Notes: a model not told the origin generated them from the sequence alone. A stretch of DNA of 64,000 nt from Cranoglanis bouderius (GCA_023630585.1 CM042558.1:11711800-11775799), one strand, 5' to 3'; shown: positions 8,880 through 20,400, counted from the first letter of the stretch. Translations and numbers: made by a program.

Positions 8880-9773
8880 CAGGGTTTATGGAAGTGTTGC
8901 AGAAGACAAGGGCTGAGGTACTGAATACAGGTATTATGTATGCAGTTACATAATTTATTATAGAAGTTATGTAAACGTGCACATAATAAACTGATAAATT
9001 GCACAGTAGTGATTAGTATCAATAAGTAACCAAGATTATAAAATAGAATGATGTGTCCATAAATGCAAAACATTTAAACAACTAAATGGATTATATGCTA
9101 GTGTTTAAATCAGTCAAAACCTGTTAATGTGATTGTTCATGGTATCGGCCATGCAGAGATGTAGTGGTACACTGTGTAATTGCATTTGCAGGGCTAATTT
9201 GCAGTTCTTCATTTTGCTGATCTTCTGTTTAAGGTCATTGATTTAATTGCATATGATAGCATTAATGGGCTGTCTGTAATGTTATGCCAGCTAAACCGAC
9301 AAGAGCTAATCAGTGGAAAATCAGGAGTTGAATGGTAATGTGTGGTACACATAACATGAACTTGGATCGAAAGAATATGGTGGGTCTGACTTGAAAAGTA
9401 CCTCAGAATTTATATGCGCAGTGAATCCCATCATGTGTTTGTATGTCATTCTTAGCTGTGATGGAATTCCTATATTTTCCCTGAAACCTTTATTTTATTT
9501 ATCTTGTTTATTCAATTCTCTCAGTGCCTGTTGTTTATGTTGTGCATCTTTTCATGCGAATGTGGCATGCCTTTCCTTTAGCAGCTTTATTCCAGCGGTT
9601 TATTTATGCCAGAATAAGACTGAAGTCTTTTATTTCTGACCTTCTCGGGCACTGTTTGATTGGTAGTGCTGCCGAATGCAAAACTTGATTAAAGCACAAG
9701 CCTTTTCTTTACCATTTAATCAAGTATGTCTTCATACCAAGTGTGTTACTAAGTGTGTTATTATACTGTGATG
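8880..9773. other. intergenic, nothing recognised
   Basis: AT-rich sequence without convincing coding frames, RNA genes or recognised repeats on either strand. Confidence 0.5.
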
Positions 9774-9800
9774 TTTGTGTGTGTGTGTGTGTGTGTGTGT
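9774..9800 (+). repeat. (TG)n microsatellite
   Basis: About 13 uninterrupted TG units. Confidence 0.95.
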
Positions 9801-10006
9801 CTGTGTTATGTGCTAATGTCATGTGGCATTGCTCATGATGACTCTGCAGTTCTCAGGCCCTGCTACTCCTTAATGAGTTGTAGGGCTAAGCCCTCCCTCT
9901 GTCTTAAGGAAAAATACATAAAAAATAAGGCTAAATTTTTGGCAACCGGATCATCTTATTTGCTGGTAACAAATGTCTTAAAAGTGGATTATCTTGATTT
10001 TTCTGG

Positions 10007-10009
<3 letters not shown>

Positions 10010-10099
<90 letters not shown>
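10010..10099 (+). repeat. (AT)n microsatellite with poly(T) end
   Basis: About 37 AT units to 10084, then about 15 T. Apparent Ile-Tyr repeat frames here are artefacts of the repeat. Confidence 0.96.
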
Positions 10100-10355
10100 A
10101 TTAGTCCCACCAACAGTCAAATTAAATTAACAGTTAAAATGAACAGAAAGAAGTAGAGGCTGGGGCTGATTTCTTTTAAGCTGTGAAGACAGATTCATGT
10201 AGCCCATCACTGCACAGTGGGTGTAATGAACAGGAAGAATGTGAACGACTTTTTCAATTACTGATTTTTAAAAATATTTTTGGGTTGTCTGTCCATCCAG
10301 CTGAGATTTTTCTTCAGGTGATATCTCAAGAATAAGTGGTTGAATATTTGTAGGA

Positions 10356-10400
<45 letters not shown>
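10356..10400 (+). repeat. (ATT)n microsatellite
   Basis: About 14 ATT units, flanked on both sides by GGAATTAT, which suggests a small local duplication. Confidence 0.93.
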
Positions 10401-10980
10401 AGGAATTATCTTCGTAACCAGCAGATGAACTGACTAGATTTTGGAATTGATCCAAACAGGGTCAAATGTCTGCAAGGACTAGACTTGTTCAAAATGCCCT
10501 TGGAGAGACTAATAGTCTCTCCAAGTAAATAGACTAAGCAAACATTGTCCAATCAAAGGACAAATAACTCAAAAGGATAAACAGAAGACCAGTAAGATTT
10601 GTGTGGTTTGAAAGTATTTGTCTAAGTATTTGACAATAATGTGACAAAAATTAAATATGAAAGTATTTGTCTAATGGCTTCACACTTACCCCAAATACCC
10701 CAAAGTTGTTCTGTTGGGTAACAGCGGCTCATACACATATGACTCAACTTGAGCACTGCTACCATCTGTGAGCTGCATTACTGTTATTGAAATTCATATA
10801 ATTAATATGTTCAGTGATGGCTGACTAAAAACCCCACGGGGCCATTTCTGTCTCCTTTCCATGACCTGTCTGCTCTTTGCTATATCATGCTACCATGCTC
10901 TCTGCACCCTTATTAGCATGAGGTCCATCAGTGCAGCTAATCTGAATTTCATTCAAGAGAGGAAAAGATCAAACTTAGCA
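10401..10980. other. intergenic, nothing recognised
   Basis: No gene or named repeat seen. A small inverted repeat AGAGACTAATAGTCTCT occurs at about 10504-10520, and the word GAAAGTATTTGTCTAA is repeated near 10611 and 10660. Confidence 0.4.
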
Positions 10981-12001
10981 ATAGGGCTTAACTGACGATT
11001 ATGTTCATAATCGATTAATCGGCAAATTATTTATTTGATTAATCAGATGAAAAAACCCATATAATTTTTTCACTCATTTAAAATAAAATCCGCAAACGGA
11101 GTGTTACAATTATAAACTTAAGACTAAAACTTTACATTAACACAACTGATAATATAGAAGTCATAAAATGAAAAAAAATGTATAAAGTTTGTACTAAAAA
11201 AAAAAAAAATAGGGTGCCTAAAACTTTTGCACAGTATGTGTGTGTGTATATAATCACTTTCAGTGTACCTTATGGTTCCTGTTACTCACTGCCATTAGGC
11301 ATATTGTTTTACTTCATTACAAATAGATCGTTCCCGTTATAATAAACAACAGAATTTACACTGCAAGTGCGCAAATACAGCATATAATGACAAACTTGAT
11401 GTAAACTGAACCTTTTAAGCAACTCGCACCAATTTCCCCAACCCCCTGCACACCGGGTAGCATTTTGGATGTAGACATAAGTTTGTGCTCATGCATCACT
11501 GATGTACTTCTGTGCCACACAAGCTCCACTTTGTAAAGTTTGCAGGTTACAATCTTATTTAAGGCATTTAATACAAAATGTTCCCATGCCTTAGTGGGTC
11601 GCACACTTTTTCTACTGTCACTTGACGATTATGCCGCCGTCTGATGGTGGCTGAGGTCATGTTGGGCATAAAAGGTTGACAAACAGTAAACTGAAGAAAT
11701 GTATTTTTGTTGACTCTGGGTATTCTGCTAAAGCTAGCGGCGTCGTATTAAGACGATACTACCCTTCTAAAATTCATACACCAGACGGTAGAGAACATAG
11801 TGCGTAGTGTAAGTGCATAGTGTGTCACTTGGGACACAACTTTGGTCTGTACTCTCCGATATGTGTTTTTGTAACAGAAGTAACGCAGTGAGTAAATGTA
11901 CCCTGTGGCATGCGCAGACCAGCTAACTGATAATGAGATTCGTTGTCAACGATTTTCATAATCGATTATTAACGATTTTATCGATTAGTTGTTTCAGCTT
12001 T
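10981..12001 (+). mobile_element. hAT-like non-autonomous element, copy 1
   Basis: The left end reads TAGGGCTTAACTGACGATTA with palindromic ATAATCGATTAATCGG sequence. The right end reads AACGATTTTATCGATTAGTT, ending CAGCTTTA. The termini are loosely inverted repeats. Flanking 8-mers ACTTAGCA (10973-10980) and ACTTAACA (12002-12009) differ at one base, compatible with an 8-bp hAT target duplication. No transposase frame is visible. A partial inverted copy is at 26036-26724. A MITE-E fragment lies inside it. Confidence 0.65.
11145..11238 (+). mobile_element. MITE family E fragment (right end)
   Basis: The sequence TAATATAGAAGTCATAAAAT, through a poly(A) run, to GGGTGCCTAAAACTTTTGCA matches the right terminus of the MITE copies at 4911 and 62282. 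It is truncated at the left and stops before the final TACTG. Confidence 0.75.
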
Positions 12002-12009
12002 ACTTAACA

Positions 12010-12481
12010 TTAAGTTACTGAGTGCATGGTCCAAGGATATGTGGTTATGTACTACTGCCTAGGTGTGTACTGATATTAAGTTTCAATATCACAGTATTGA
12101 TCGTATATAGTATAATTGTTTGGATAAATTTAATAGCTAGCCCACTAGGCAAGTAAAAGCTCCAAAGTGCTGTCTTGTGGTTGCCTGGAAACCTAAATGG
12201 CTGCTAAAATGTGGTAGCTATCATAATGCATTGTAACATGCTGAATGTTCCTAATTCAGAAATATTTGACCATGTTCTATTCATGCTAATTAATCTGCCT
12301 TGCTAAAAATGTTCCACAATTGATGGCCATATCACACTTTGTCCAATGTGTGTGGTGTAGCAGGTGCTGGGATTTGGAACAAGTAGCACGTGCTACAGCA
12401 GTAATTACACCACCACCACAGCATGCGAAATAAAAACTTTTTGTAAATAAGTAGTAGTTTTTTTTCATCCTTATGTAGATA
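12010..12481. other. intergenic, nothing recognised
   Basis: No coding frame or recognised repeat between the hAT-like element and the LTR. Confidence 0.45.
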
Positions 12482-13043
12482 TGGGTGTAACGTCTGACGG
12501 TATCAAACTGATTTCTGAATCAACCTGGACTTAGCAAAGAAGTTTCTTTTCTTGGAGCTTTAAATCCCTATCTGTTTAATGACCAGTCTGGCTGGGATGT
12601 CTGACTGACCCCCCCTTTATCCTTTGACCAGATACCTTTGGAATTCTAACGACCAACCTTCCCCCCTTCGTACACACACACACTTACACGCGCACACACA
12701 CACAAGCTACCTACACGCGCACGCACGCACACAAGCTTACCTTCTGCACACAATGGAAAAATCTCTCTTGAATGTAACGTTTAATTATATGTAATTATTC
12801 GATGTCCAAATAGTTTGATGTTTTCTTATTTGCATGTATTGTGTGCCTATGTAACCAAGCTAGGATGATTTTGGATAGTTTAATTTAGGATATAATTTTA
12901 AATGTCTGTAACCATGTTTTACCTGTAATATTTTTATAATTCCATCTAATTTGGTATGTAGTTAATCGTCTCTTGATGCTCTGATTGATTATGCATATCA
13001 TATTACAATGGGATACATTATTTCATGCTTTTTCTTTATCGCA

Positions 13044-13215
13044 TATATAATACAGTTTAAACCGGCTCCTCCCAGGACATGCAAATTCAGGTCTGAGAGC
13101 AGACAAAGAGAGTTCATCCCGCCAATAAATCCAACTTCCTGATTGGTCAATAGCCCAGAGAGGCGTGTGTGTTGGTGTTGTCTTTAAAAACAACAACATG
13201 CATTGAATTCTTCTC
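13044..13215 (+). promoter_or_regulatory. candidate LTR promoter
   Basis: In order: TATATAA (13044-13050), the octamer ATGCAAAT (13079-13086), CCAAT (13122-13126), an inverted CCAAT in GATTGGTCAAT (13141-13151) and a TATA-like TTTAAAAA (13183-13190). A pyrimidine-rich TTCTTCTCTTCTC stretch follows about 20 bases downstream. This resembles a retroviral-type U3/R promoter on the + strand. The start site is inferred near 13210. Confidence 0.5.
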
Positions 13216-13406
13216 TTCTCAGCCCTTCTCTCGCGGTCTCTTCCTGCTTTTTCCATTTCGAGGCCGGCTACAGCCACTCTCTCTCCCGGACAAAAGATGC
13301 AACCGCCTCACGGCCCACGGCTTTTCAAACAACAAACCAGCGAACTCCTATTGGACCGCGCGCAAAACTTTGAAGCCTCTTACAACACCTAAGTCATGCA
13401 AGTATA

Positions 13407-14913
13407 CAGGTGCATCTCAATAAATTAGAATGTCGTGGAAAAGTTCGTTTATTTCAGTAATTCAACTCAAATTGTGAAACTCGTGTATTAAATAAATTCA
13501 ATGCCACAGACTGAAGTAGTTTAAGTCTTTGGTTCTTTTAATTGTGATGATTTTGGCTCACATTTAACAAAAACCCACCAATTCACTATCTCAACAAATT
13601 AGAATATGGTGACATGCTAATCAGCTAATCAACTCAAAACACTTGCAAAGGTTTCCTGAGCCTTCAAAATGGTCTCTCAGTTTGGTTCACTAGGTAAGCC
13701 ACAAACATTCATTGCCAAAGAAGCTGGCTGTTCACAGAGTGCTGTATCCAAGCATGTTAACAGAAAGTGGAGTGGAAGGAAAAATTGTGGAAGAAAAAGA
13801 TGCACAACCAACCGAGAGACCCGCAGCCTTATGAGGATTGTCAAGCAAAATCGATTCAAGAATTTGAGTGAACTTCACAAGGAATGGACTGAGGCTGGGG
13901 TCAAGGCATCAAGAGCCACCACACACAGACATGTCAAGGAATTTGGCTACAGTTGTCGTATTCCTCTTTTTAAGCCACTCCTGAACCACAGACAATGTCA
14001 GAGGTGTCTTACCTGGGCTAACGAGAAGAAGAACTGGACTGTTGACCAGTGGTCCAAAGTCCTCTTTTCAGATGAGAGCAAGTTTTGTATTTCATTTGGA
14101 AACCAAGGTCCTAGAGTCTGGAGGAAGGGTGGAGAAGCTCATAGCCCAAGTTGCTTGAAGTCCAGTGTTCAGTTTCCACAGTCTGTGATGATTTGGGGTG
14201 CAATGTCATCTGCTGGTGTTGGTCCATTGTGTTTTTTGAAAACCAAAGTCACTGCACCTGTTTACCAAGAAATTTTGGAGCACTTCATGCTTCCTTCAGC
14301 TGGCCAGCATTTTGAAGATGCTGATTTCATTTTCCAGCAGGATTTGGCACCTGCCCACACTGCCAAAAGCACCAAAAGTTGGTTAAATGACCATGGTGTT
14401 GGTATGCTTGACTGGCCAGCAAACTCACTAGACCTGAACCCCATAGAGAATCTATGGGGTATTGTCAAGAGGAAAATGAGAAACAAGAGACCAAAAAATG
14501 CAGATGAGCTGAAGGCCACTGTCAAAGAAACCTGGGCTTCCCTACCACCTCAGCAGTGCCACAAACTGATCACCTCCATGCCACGCCGAATTGAGGCAGC
14601 AATTAAAGCAAAAGGAGCCCCTACCAAGTATTGAGTACATGTACAGTAAATGAACATACTTTCCAGAAGGCCAACAATTCACTAAAAATGTTTTTTTTAT
14701 TGGTCTTATGAAGTATTCTAATTTGTTGAGATAGTGAATTGGTGGGTTTTTGTTAAATGTGAGCCAAAATCATCACAATTAAAAGAACCAAAGACTTAAA
14801 CTACTTCAGTCTGTGGCACTGAATTTATTTAATACATGAGTTTCACAATTTGAGTTGAATTACTGAAATAGATGAACTTTTCCATGACATTCTAATTTAT
14901 TGAGATACACCTG
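13407..14913 (+). mobile_element. Tc1-like element, family B copy 1 (apparently intact)
   Basis: A complete 1507-bp Tc1/mariner element flanked by TA (13405-13406, 14914-14915). The 199-bp inverted terminal repeats (13407-13605 and 14715-14913) begin CAGGTGCATCTCAATAAATT. It is inserted in the solo LTR and encodes an uninterrupted transposase. A decayed copy of the same family is at 32681-34190, and a divergent deleted relative is at 38414-39538. Confidence 0.97.
13669..14634 (+). CDS. Tc1/mariner DD34E transposase, intact
   Basis: An uninterrupted 321-aa frame from ATG 13669 to TGA 14634. It is of typical length for Tc1 transposases and shares its start and end with the copy at 32962-33927. 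An N-terminal paired-like helix-turn-helix (residues 1-35) and a basic SGRKNCGRKR linker (35-44) would bind the terminal repeats. The catalytic triad is present as D135 (FSDESKF), D225 (FQQDLAPAHT) and E260 (LNPIENLW), with 34 residues between D225 and E260. It would cut and paste the element at TA sites in the nucleus. S253-L254 replaces the usual Ser-Pro before DLNP, and R110/R113-type positions are Cys. These are possible private substitutions, so activity is unproven. Confidence 0.95.
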   Translation: MVSQFGSLGKPQTFIAKEAGCSQSAVSKHVNRKWSGRKNCGRKRCTTNRETRSLMRIVKQNRFKNLSELHKEWTEAGVKASRATTHRHVKEFGYSCRIPLFKPLLNHRQCQRCLTWANEKKNWTVDQWSKVLFSDESKFCISFGNQGPRVWRKGGEAHSPSCLKSSVQFPQSVMIWGAMSSAGVGPLCFLKTKVTAPVYQEILEHFMLPSAGQHFEDADFIFQQDLAPAHTAKSTKSWLNDHGVGMLDWPANSLDLNPIENLWGIVKRKMRNKRPKNADELKATVKETWASLPPQQCHKLITSMPRRIEAAIKAKGAPTKY

Positions 14914-15469
14914 TAGTGTAATGGATCTATATATGCGTTAAAAGTTGTACCCCTGTTTACATGAGATTCTGATTCGTTGCTGGTTTTGAAAAAGGCTAAT
15001 TGTTTGTGTTTTTATCTGCTACCCTCTTCATTTCATTACTTTCTTTATATACTTCCTCTTTTCTTGTATATAGATGTACATATGTATTGTTTGCTTAGAG
15101 TTAGTTGTGTGTATGCGTAGTTTCACTTAGTTATTAAAAGCTATTATCACCATGCTTGATTGTCTCTGTTTTGGTCATGTGATAAAGTCCCTTAAACCCT
15201 GCGACTTCTGCTACATGCTCTATTTTAATAACAAAACGGAGAATCCTTCCTGGCCAGAAGGATAAACTCCTCCTTTAGAGTTTATAACTCTAAACTAGAC
15301 TACAGCTAATTCTACAAGGTGATCTAGACCAAACATATAGTCATAATTAATTATAATCCGTTGTAGTTAATTATCTATATGTATATATACACGTTAATTC
15401 CCCTTCATGGCTGATGTATATTTATAACTGGTCATAACATGCGTTGATGAGATATATAGATATATTTCA

Positions 15470-15598
15470 CACCATTTGAGCTAATTCGTCACATAAAGTG
15501 GTGGAGAATATATTTAAAACATTTTAAGCATCTTTTAATTCGTTACATAAATTGGTGGAGAATATATTAAACATTTCAGATTCATCTGATTCGCTACA
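15470..15598 (+). repeat. short tandem units at the LTR 3' end
   Basis: Two units of about 54-60 bp carry ATTCGT(C/T)ACATAAA, then TGGTGGAGAATATATT. A third, truncated start ATTCGCTACAT follows at the end of the LTR. The repeated motif looks like LTR end plus adjoining leader, so local slippage or recombination at this junction is possible. Confidence 0.6.
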
Positions 15599-15602
15599 TG
15601 GG

Positions 15603-16130
15603 ACTATGATATAAAGCATACTATGTGGGTTGAAATATAACAGTATAGGGCAATTTCAGTGTTGGATGTGACATTTGCCCTCACATTTGGCTAACAAAAT
15701 GTATCACAGCAGAGACAAGCTTAGTATCAATGAGTCAAATTGCATATGCTGTCATTTAACCTTTTGTAGAGAATGCAGACAAATCTTATTGGTTTCTAGT
15801 ACCTTTGTTCACAGCAATTTATCAGCATAATGAATGTGACATCAAACAGATGCAGAAAGCAACATTTTCTTTTCATGGTAAGGTTGATATTTGCATGGGA
15901 TTGCCCTATAGTGTATCAGATTTGATTTTCAGCTCATGCCTGCTGCTAACCTCTGTACCTTTCTATAGTGATTTAGTCAGGGATATTTATTTCATTGTTA
16001 ACCTCACTTCTGTTGCTGCTGGTGATTAATGGTGTAAACAGCAAACAAAGAATCTATCTAAATGACATGGAAAGGTTAACAAGAACATCCCACTGTGTAT
16101 AGTAGCAAGGCCACACAACCTCGTCTTAGA
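15603..16130. other. intergenic, nothing recognised
   Basis: AT-rich sequence. A 74-codon open frame (15805-16029) has no recognisable features and no splice context. Confidence 0.45.
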
Positions 16131-16153
16131 CACACACACACACACACACACAC
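16131..16153 (+). repeat. (AC)n microsatellite
   Basis: About 11 AC units. Confidence 0.92.
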
Positions 16154-16730
16154 GCACAACACTGCAATAACCAGTGTCACTTCCCATTTCTGTGATCTCA
16201 GTACCCCATTCCAGATTCCATTACCCTTCCTTCTTCTTATGGGGAAATCAGTACTCAAATTCACAGTCCGATGCACAAGGTTCTTTGTTAAAAAAGAGTA
16301 ACATTCTATGAAGGCCACATGACCTATGAATACATTCATAATGTATTTTTAAGACATTAAGACATCTATGTTATAGGTACTGATGGAAATGCACTACACT
16401 TTATAGCAGTTGTTATTAGAATACATTATAAGTTGTGTTCATGACACTGCAGTATGTTACAGATGCACTGAGACCTGTCTTCATTTTGTTTTGTTTTTTT
16501 AACAGGTAACTCAATGTATATACTTTTTAATTTATAGTTTACTGACTGACTTCTGATATTATAAATTAATTATAATGTATTACAAGTTGTATTTGTGAGA
16601 CATGACATTTTTTAATGTTTATTAAACCAATGCCATTCCCACTAATCATTTTGCTAATGATTTATTGATGATGTCACTGGTATTATTGGGGGAAAACATC
16701 ATTTGCTATAACATTGCAGTAAATGTTAAG

Positions 16731-17407
16731 AACAGTGAATGTTGTGGACCCAAAAGCATAACACAGACTCAGGGAGAGAAAGTTTAATGGGTTTTATTGA
16801 AAGATAAATGAAGGTAGAGATGGTGGAGGACTGACAATAGTGTAAGCATGGCTTGGTGTCGAGGCTGGGACTCAAACTCAGGTCAGCAGCATGACAGTCG
16901 CGGAGTGCAAGCATGGCTTAGTATTACTGTCAAGGCCAGGGCTTGAACTTGGGTCATTGGTGCGGAAGTCAGACACTCTGTCCTTGAGCCACAGGGATGG
17001 CAGAGCAATGCTTGGTGTAGCGGAGTGCAGGCAGGGTTAGAAGTGAACCTGGAGCACAGGAAATACAGGGTTACACAAAAGGCAAAGCACGTGGAAACAA
17101 AAAGAAGAACAAAAACACAGGGAGGCCTTAGCATTGGTACCACACAGGTAGACGGAACGATCTGTTGATAAGCAACTGGAGAACCAGCGCTTTTAAGTGC
17201 TGCAGGCTGATGAGATGATGAGGAGCAAGTGCGTTCGCTGATTCAATCAGGTGGATGAGCAGAGTGGAGCGCCACGCCGAAGGACTCATGAGCACAAACA
17301 AACAGGAAGAGAGGGAGGGACAAATGACAGGAAATTCATGGAAAGGGAAAACAGAGAAACACAAGGAAATGGGGGAAAAAAACTGGAGCCTTGGCCAAGA
17401 TCATGAC
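16731..17407. repeat. unclassified dispersed-repeat candidate with tRNA-like units
   Basis: A block of higher GC than its flanks, starting near TGTTGTGGACC and ending near GATCATGACAATAAAG. On the - strand, 16838-16990 holds two diverged units, each with a B-box-like word (GAGTTTGAGTCCC and AAGTTCAAGCCC) and a GTGGCT... or AAGCCATG... start. The rest is purine-rich on the + strand. I recall similar blocks as fish dispersed repeats, but no TSD or clear termini could be found. Class unknown. Confidence 0.4.
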
Positions 17408-20400
17408 AATAAAGTGTAGTGCATGTTCGTAGATAATTCTAACAGTGTGCTAAATGACTTATGAATGCATTATAACATTGTAAAAATGTTAATAGTTCAT
17501 TATAGATACGGTCTTTATAGAAAGTGATACTGAATTCTTAATTGAAAAACAAAAAAAACAAAAACCCAGACATACCAAAAATGTCAATACACAAATTATT
17601 AATAACTCATTCATCATCTGTTTGCCAAGTAGCCATTATTTCTAGTCAGCCTTTTTAATTTTTTGAATAAGTTTTGACAGTGACTTTTAAAAGTTAACAA
17701 GCTATTAATCTCAGTTTTACATATTAATATGTTTTGTACACTTTTTTGGCCATAACTTTCAGGATCTTTCAAGATTGCAGTCTGATTGGCTGTCCACAAT
17801 TCCATACTCTTGTATTGAACGAGAAACCAAACATCAGAACATGACATTGAAGTTTTTGGAGGAATACAGAGCCAGTGGAATGAAAAAAGTCCTCAGCATT
17901 CTTTACATTCTCAGTCTTTAACGTTTTTCATTTAAAACAGTACAAATTAAATGTAGTCAGCTGTTTGTCAGTCAAACGGCTTCTTCCTGTCAGAGTAGAT
18001 TATTCTTGGCCATGCTTATTGAAGAAACATACAAGATTCTCTTGTGAGAGTTAGAGGTTTGCTCCCAGGACTAAGCAGTCATTAATATCGATGCTTAAAT
18101 CTTTATATATGGTGACCCACTAATCAAATTACATTTTGGATGCCATAATGCAATCTAATTAGGTTCCTACATCTCACTTGGCACATATTACATATTTGGC
18201 ATCAATAGTACATATTAATATCAAAATATAAAAGTGTTTACTAAGTTATGACAATCTTGTGTAACAAAGGGTGTCTACATAGTGTTAGTTTTTATCTGCT
18301 ACTATCATTGAATGGAATTTTAAAAACATGGAAAACATGCTGTTTAATGATCATTTACAACTCTGCTGTCCTTATGCTGCCTTTTTAAATGGGCCAGATT
18401 TTATCTTGGGAGCTCCCACACTGCCCAAAAAGCTGTTTATCCAGGCAGCATTCTCCCTAACCGAACACAAACATGGTGATGGTATTTTGAAAAGAAATTT
18501 AATTTCTTCGTAAACTGTTTGCAGGAGCATCTACACAAGAAATGTGGTATTTGTGAAAATCTAGTTCATTCGGAACAACGTGTATGCCACAGGAAACTCG
18601 TGAGATTGTGTAAATGTATACATACTGTATAAACAGACTCTGGATTGATAGGCAACAAATTATAGAATTGGCACAAGTTACTGTAATTTTATTTACAGAT
18701 TACGGCGTCAAGTTTAAATAGCTAATCCATAAAAAGAAATCCATAAAACAAATATGATTAGCTCTTCAATTAGAACAAAATGCAGAATATAACAGGAGGA
18801 TGTGATTACAAAAAAAACCAGCATTAATGCAAAAAAATTTTTTAATCTGGTGGGAATTTTTACTCAATTTGTCTGACTTTACTTAAAGATCGATAAATTA
18901 GGCCCATGTGCATTTATATTGGTGGGTATCAGCACATGTTTACACATGACCCTGGTTTAAATAAAAGAGAGAAAAAAAGGCATTTCAAGTGTTTAATTTG
19001 CTTGTAAAATGTACTCCCTAAGTACTTGACTTAACTGAGCACCAGATTTTATACAAATATACATCTTTTATCATACAAATAGTGTAGCATTCCATCATTA
19101 ATTACATTTTCAGTTGTGTTAAACTGGAATTAAGTGCTATGTGGTGTGAGGTAATGAAATTTAGCTTGAGGCGCTATCTCTCATTGATCAGGGAATTGCA
19201 CTGACTGGGTCATTCAGTAAATCATTAAATTGGCAACCCTGCCATTTATGCAGTCATGCTGTAATGTTGTAGTGCGCCTTCCTGTGAAATGATTGTAATA
19301 GTTTAGCTTTTATCTTGAGCTGTGAAAATAGACTTTTGCCCCATTAACTGCAGGAGGTACACTTCAGTGATGCGGTGAGATTTATTCTTTGGCATTTCCA
19401 CCATTAATAGGTTAGAAGGGGACTATTTGAGTATGCAGGAAAGCATTAAATATGAGGTAACTGGATGGTGCCTCAATACTTTCCATGGTTAAAATTTAGG
19501 TGTATTTTGTTGCCTAGTTTAATGAAGTTATCCCATTTCCCATACATTTTTTTTTTTACTTTTCATTTTTCTATTTAAACACTGCCCCAATGCAGTGTTA
19601 CTATTTTAAAAGTACAAAATTTGATAAAGCAATTTTAAATGAATTGCAAGTAAGGAAAAATTTTATGTTAAAAGCTGGTAAGCAAAATTAAGTAATTCAG
19701 AAAAATTCTATGTTGTTGATGAGTGCTTATAGTAGAAAAGGAATTTGTTCAAGCTTGTCTGTAAAAAAATTATTCTAATTAAATTACATTTCAGATCATA
19801 ATATTTGCATTTACTTTAGAAAGACAGGACCACTATTTAACCAGATGCTGCTGTAAATCCCATATGGTGGACAATTTGTGTGCAATGCATATTGAGCTAC
19901 AATGCAAAACAGAGATATCAGTGACTGAATTCTCTCTCATCCTCTTTCTTTCACTCTCAATTTTGACCATTTCTACGAAATCTGGCATTCACATTAATTA
20001 CGGTATGCTTGAAGAAACTGGTGCACTATGTTATAGTAGATTGATGTTGCTAAGAAGAGAAGCATTACCTACCTCAGGCTCTTCTCTGTGAGATCTTTAA
20101 AAAGCTCTGAGCTATTCTGCAAATGAATATTTATGCTGATTATAATTGAAAGTAAAATTGCTCCAGGAAAAATTTCAATGACACACAATGGCAAGAGAAA
20201 CTCTAGCCCACGACCCTGACTTTGTATAAGCTTATGTTTGATTTAAAGATTTGATTTGCACTTGTGCTCAGATTTAATATATTCTCGAACCATGACAAAT
20301 TAATCAAGACACTGACATCAGTCTAAAATGGTTTAATAATACCTCAAAATAGAATTTAACACACAGCCTTCTAAATAATTTCTGAAAGGGGAGCTGAACA

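Larger units (their letters stand above)
12486..15598 (+). mobile_element. solo LTR of a retrotransposon, interrupted by a Tc1-like element
   Basis: It begins TGTAACG and ends CGCTACA, the TG...CA ends expected of an LTR with a short inverted repeat. It is flanked by TGGG (12482-12485 and 15599-15602; ATGGG if one shared base is allowed), as expected for a 4-5 bp integrase duplication. Removing the nested 1.5-kb Tc1 copy (13407-14913) leaves an LTR of about 1.6 kb. It contains CA-rich sequence (12670-12735), a promoter-like block (13044-13215), an ATTAAA-type signal near 15134 and short tandem copies at its 3' end. No gag or pol sequence is present, so it is a solo LTR. Ty3/gypsy-like is most likely, but this cannot be settled from the LTR alone. 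Confidence 0.72.

Noticed and set aside
9753..10130. Open frame of 125 codons with long Ile-Tyr repeat
   Set aside because: It is a translation of the (TG)n and (AT)n microsatellites; the same holds for the frames at 21086-21367.
13669..14634. Domesticated transposase gene of the host
   Set aside because: It lies between intact terminal repeats with TA duplications and has a decayed sister copy, so it is an ordinary element.
16731..17407. Second solo LTR
   Set aside because: TG...CA-like ends can be proposed, but no matching flanking duplication was found, so it is left unclassified.
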